Shown here: piece after piece, positions 62,319 through 64,000 of the stretch
Layout of the letters: each line of letters starts with the position of its first letter
Position numbering within the stretch: position 1 is the first letter of the stretch
Assembly: GCF_937959485.1 (NCBI RefSeq)
Contig: NZ_CALGPY010000006.1
Coordinates: 196,898 to 260,897 of the forward strand
Length of the DNA: 64,000 bases
Direction: 5' to 3'
Origin: an uncultured Campylobacter sp.
GTDB lineage: Bacteria; Campylobacterota; Campylobacteria; Campylobacterales; Campylobacteraceae
Notes under the pieces: generated by a model
What the model saw: only the letters and a program-made list of their open reading frames with translations
What the model was told of the DNA's origin: nothing
Database searches by the model: none
Program-made: the position numbers and the translations under genes

Positions 62319-62705
62319 TTAAAAGCTGATATTTTCACTCTCAGGTACAGCAATAGCGTCGTTTTTATGCATTTGTTTGGTCTCGATTTTACCGATATCA
62401 TAAGCGCGCGGAACAACGGAACCTGCCTTGCGCGAGATAATTCGCATATCGGTGATAGCGCCTGAAGCGGTACTTATATAGGCAGTATCTCCTGCAGCCG
62501 CATAATATCTGCTTGCGCGAGCGGTGTATAGCTCGCCGCTGAATAGGTCTTTAAACGTATAGACGTAAGCTGTGGAGCTTTGACGAGTGTAGTTTACGAT
62601 CTCGGATTTTAGCGAGCGCAAGTTGCCTGCAGGCGTCGGAGCGGTGCTTACGGCGCAGCCTGCGATGCTAAGAGCCAAAAGTGCGGAAAATATGAAATTT
62701 TTCAT
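62319..62705 (-). CDS. Small lipoprotein, function unknown
   Basis: A 128-residue lipoprotein with lipobox SIAGC (Cys17). The mature part is a beta-rich domain (AYVYTFKDLFSGELYTARA) followed by a polar tail rich in Lys, Ile and Met. No family recognised. The ATG follows GGATACTGA. The gene is alone on its strand. Confidence 0.7.
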   Translation of the reverse strand: MKNFIFSALLALSIAGCAVSTAPTPAGNLRSLKSEIVNYTRQSSTAYVYTFKDLFSGELYTARASRYYAAAGDTAYISTASGAITDMRIISRKAGSVVPRAYDIGKIETKQMHKNDAIAVPESENISF

Positions 62706-62768
62706 TCAGTATCCTTCATTTGTAAAATTTGAACTTTTAGAGTAGTAGGTTTGGGCTTAAAGTTTGCT

Positions 62769-62862
62769 TTTTTGAGAGGCATCGAAGTGGAATTTAAACG
62801 ACGATGGATGCGCTTGCGTCGCTGGCATTTGTTTTTGAGGAGCGTCGAAGTGGAATTTAAAC
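62769..62862 (+). repeat. Imperfect 31-bp direct repeat
   Basis: TTTTTGAGAGGCATCGAAG at 62769 and TTTTTGAGGAGCGTCGAAG at 62832, each continuing TGGAATTTAAAC, are 63 bases apart with about 3 mismatches in 31. Confidence 0.85.
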
Positions 62863-62955
62863 AGATCTCTCTTAGCGTTAGGCGAAGCGAGAATGCGCTT
62901 TTGACGATTTTTCTATATATGCGGGGTAGAATTTAGCAGTAATCGCGAGCGAGAC

Positions 62956-63408
62956 TTGGTAGTCGCGTCTAAATTAAAACAACAGAGCTCTAGTTTTTTA
63001 CCCGGCCAGCTTGCATCAGCACTCTTTGCGGCGCTGACCGCGATATTTGCAAAAATCGGACTCGAAGGGATCAACTCTCACTTCGCGACTTTTATTCGCA
63101 CGATCATCATCGCCCTATGTCTCGCCGTGTTCCTACGCTACGCTAAAGCCTGGCAGCCGTTATCTAGTCTGAGCCCTCGCAACTGGATATTTTTGATATT
63201 AAGTGGGCTGGCGACTGGTGCATCGTGGCTAGCGTATTTCAAAGCTCTGCAAATCGGCAAAGCCTATCAAGTAGTACCGATCGATAAACTAAGCGTAGTG
63301 CTCGTTGTGATCATAGCCGTGATATTTTTAGGCGAGCGCCCGAGTCTTCGCGAATGGCTCGCACTAGCACTCATCGGCGCAGGCGTGATGATGCTGGCGT
63401 TTAAATAG
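62956..63408 (+). CDS. EamA/DMT-family transporter, single-domain
   Basis: A 150-residue inner-membrane protein with about four to five hydrophobic helices: LASALFAALTAIFAKIGLEG, TIIIALCLAVFL, LILSGLATGASWLAYFKALQ and VVLVVIIAVIFLGERPSLRE. Typical members of this short EamA branch begin close to the first helix, so the N-terminal part VVASKLKQQSSSF may not be translated. No ATG or GTG is well placed; the TTG at 62956 is the best visible start. Drug or metabolite export is a family guess. Confidence 0.75.
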   Translation: MVVASKLKQQSSSFLPGQLASALFAALTAIFAKIGLEGINSHFATFIRTIIIALCLAVFLRYAKAWQPLSSLSPRNWIFLILSGLATGASWLAYFKALQIGKAYQVVPIDKLSVVLVVIIAVIFLGERPSLREWLALALIGAGVMMLAFK

Positions 63409-63936
63409 GGTAAAATTTGCTTTAAACCTATCTCTTATGGTCTTTTTAGCCGCAAGGCTCGCGTTACGCTATACGCTTTGATCAGATAAACCCACTGCCG
63501 GTTTCTGCAAAATTGCCACCCTAAACCATTATGATTTCTTATGGCTTGACATTTAACCTACACGATTTCTAGGCATTAGCTGAAACGCGCCGGTAATCGA
63601 TTTGCCGATACCTTGCTATAGTTAGGCGGTCTTTAGGGTAATTTTAGTTCTGCTTAAAAGTAGTGAGATTGAAATTTATGAGAAATCAAGAATTTACGCC
63701 TTAAAATTCCAAAAAATATCGACTCGCCATACCATAAAATAAAATCGCATCCGCAAGTTTAAATCAAACTGTAAACTTCTAAATCTACAATATAGTCGAG
63801 CAAGCTAATTACGCAAGATTCGAATTAAAATCTTGCACACTTTCATAGCTCCGCCTAAATCTATGCGCTTGCTACGTAGATCATGATTCGTCGCAAGTGC
63901 TAGACTTGTAGAATAATAAGCTAAGGTCGGGAGAAA
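63409..63936. other. Gene-free spacer
   Basis: No gene recognised. Short inverted pieces occur around 63810-63840 (GCAAGATTCGAATTAAAATCTTGC, a 10-bp-arm palindrome with a short loop), and AAATTT words. Confidence 0.5.
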
Positions 63937-64000
63937 TTACTCTCCCTTACCCTTCTTGCCCCTCTTACCTTTAGCCTTAGACGATCCCTCTTCTTTAGCC
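63937..64000 (-). CDS. C-terminus of an unidentified protein with Lys/Gly-rich tail
   Basis: On the minus strand the frame entering from the right edge reads AKEEGSSKAKGKRGKKGKGE and stops at 63937. Such basic tails occur on RNA helicases, ribonucleases and other nucleic-acid-binding proteins. The identity cannot be told from 20 residues. Confidence 0.6.
   Translation of the reverse strand, partial: AKEEGSSKAKGKRGKKGKGE

Noticed and set aside
62751..62936. 61-codon open frame with a 21-residue internal repeat
   Set aside because: Product of the DNA direct repeat (62769/62832) in frame by chance; TTG start, no ribosome site.

Overview
The window looks like chromosome of a mid-GC oral or intestinal Campylobacter (Campylobacterota), most likely near C. 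gracilis, C. rectus, C. showae or C. concisus. The evidence is the gene set: a MOMP-type porin, a single-subunit PglB oligosaccharyltransferase, a carboxynorspermidine/carboxyspermidine dehydrogenase, a TAT-exported selenocysteine formate dehydrogenase with its small TAT partner, TATAAT promoters without clear -35 boxes, and poly-G/C tracts. The species assignment is inference. Coding density is unusually low for the genus: about 10 kb lies in gene-free spacers packed with AAATTT/AAAATTTT words.

Layout. 1-5 kb: amino-acid ABC transporter end, SNase-like protein, thiE, uppP, phosphoethanolamine transferase. 5.5-11 kb: class V aminotransferase, DUF234-like protein, DsbC-like oxidoreductase, efp, a 77-residue SelW-like selenoprotein whose frame is interrupted by UGA, and a metallophosphoesterase. 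11.4-15.4 kb: a three-gene O-acetylation cluster (two SGNH hydrolases, one MBOAT). 16.8-24 kb: metE, an outer-membrane barrel, pglB and two small envelope proteins. 24-29.5 kb: polyamine dehydrogenase, a frameshifted DUF2892 membrane protein, an ArgO/LysE exporter and a lipoprotein. 29.8-40.6 kb: a selenium/formate region (fdhB, Sec-fdhA, TAT peptide, TorD-like chaperone, polyferredoxin; then divergent selA, selB, dsbC-like). 41-43 kb: a frameshifted autotransporter with a spherulin-4-like passenger. 43-48.5 kb: rplT, rpmI, infC, thrS, a Bcr/CflA exporter and a sugar-kinase-like protein, then tRNA-Glu. 49-54.9 kb: nfo, a Sel1-repeat protein behind a G14 promoter tract, an enlarged murI, and an EexN-like lipoprotein with a G9 tract in its signal peptide. 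55-64 kb: NhaC-type antiporter, YdfG-like dehydrogenase, a decayed gene, DJ-1 protein, cytochrome c, porin, and a candidate short RNA beside the porin.

How the genes fit together. selA and selB insert selenocysteine, and two UGA-containing genes that need them are in the same window. Both UGAs are followed by a 5-bp stem with a 5-nt loop ending GUGU, a plausible common SelB-binding element. Envelope biology dominates the rest: O-acetylation, N-glycosylation, phosphoethanolamine addition, porin and several lipoproteins. Two genes carry poly-G tracts placed for phase variation. Several conserved proteins (MurI, SelA, a TorD-like chaperone, PatB- and PatA-like proteins) carry long low-complexity in-frame insertions at one site each, which is the most unusual genome-scale trait seen here.
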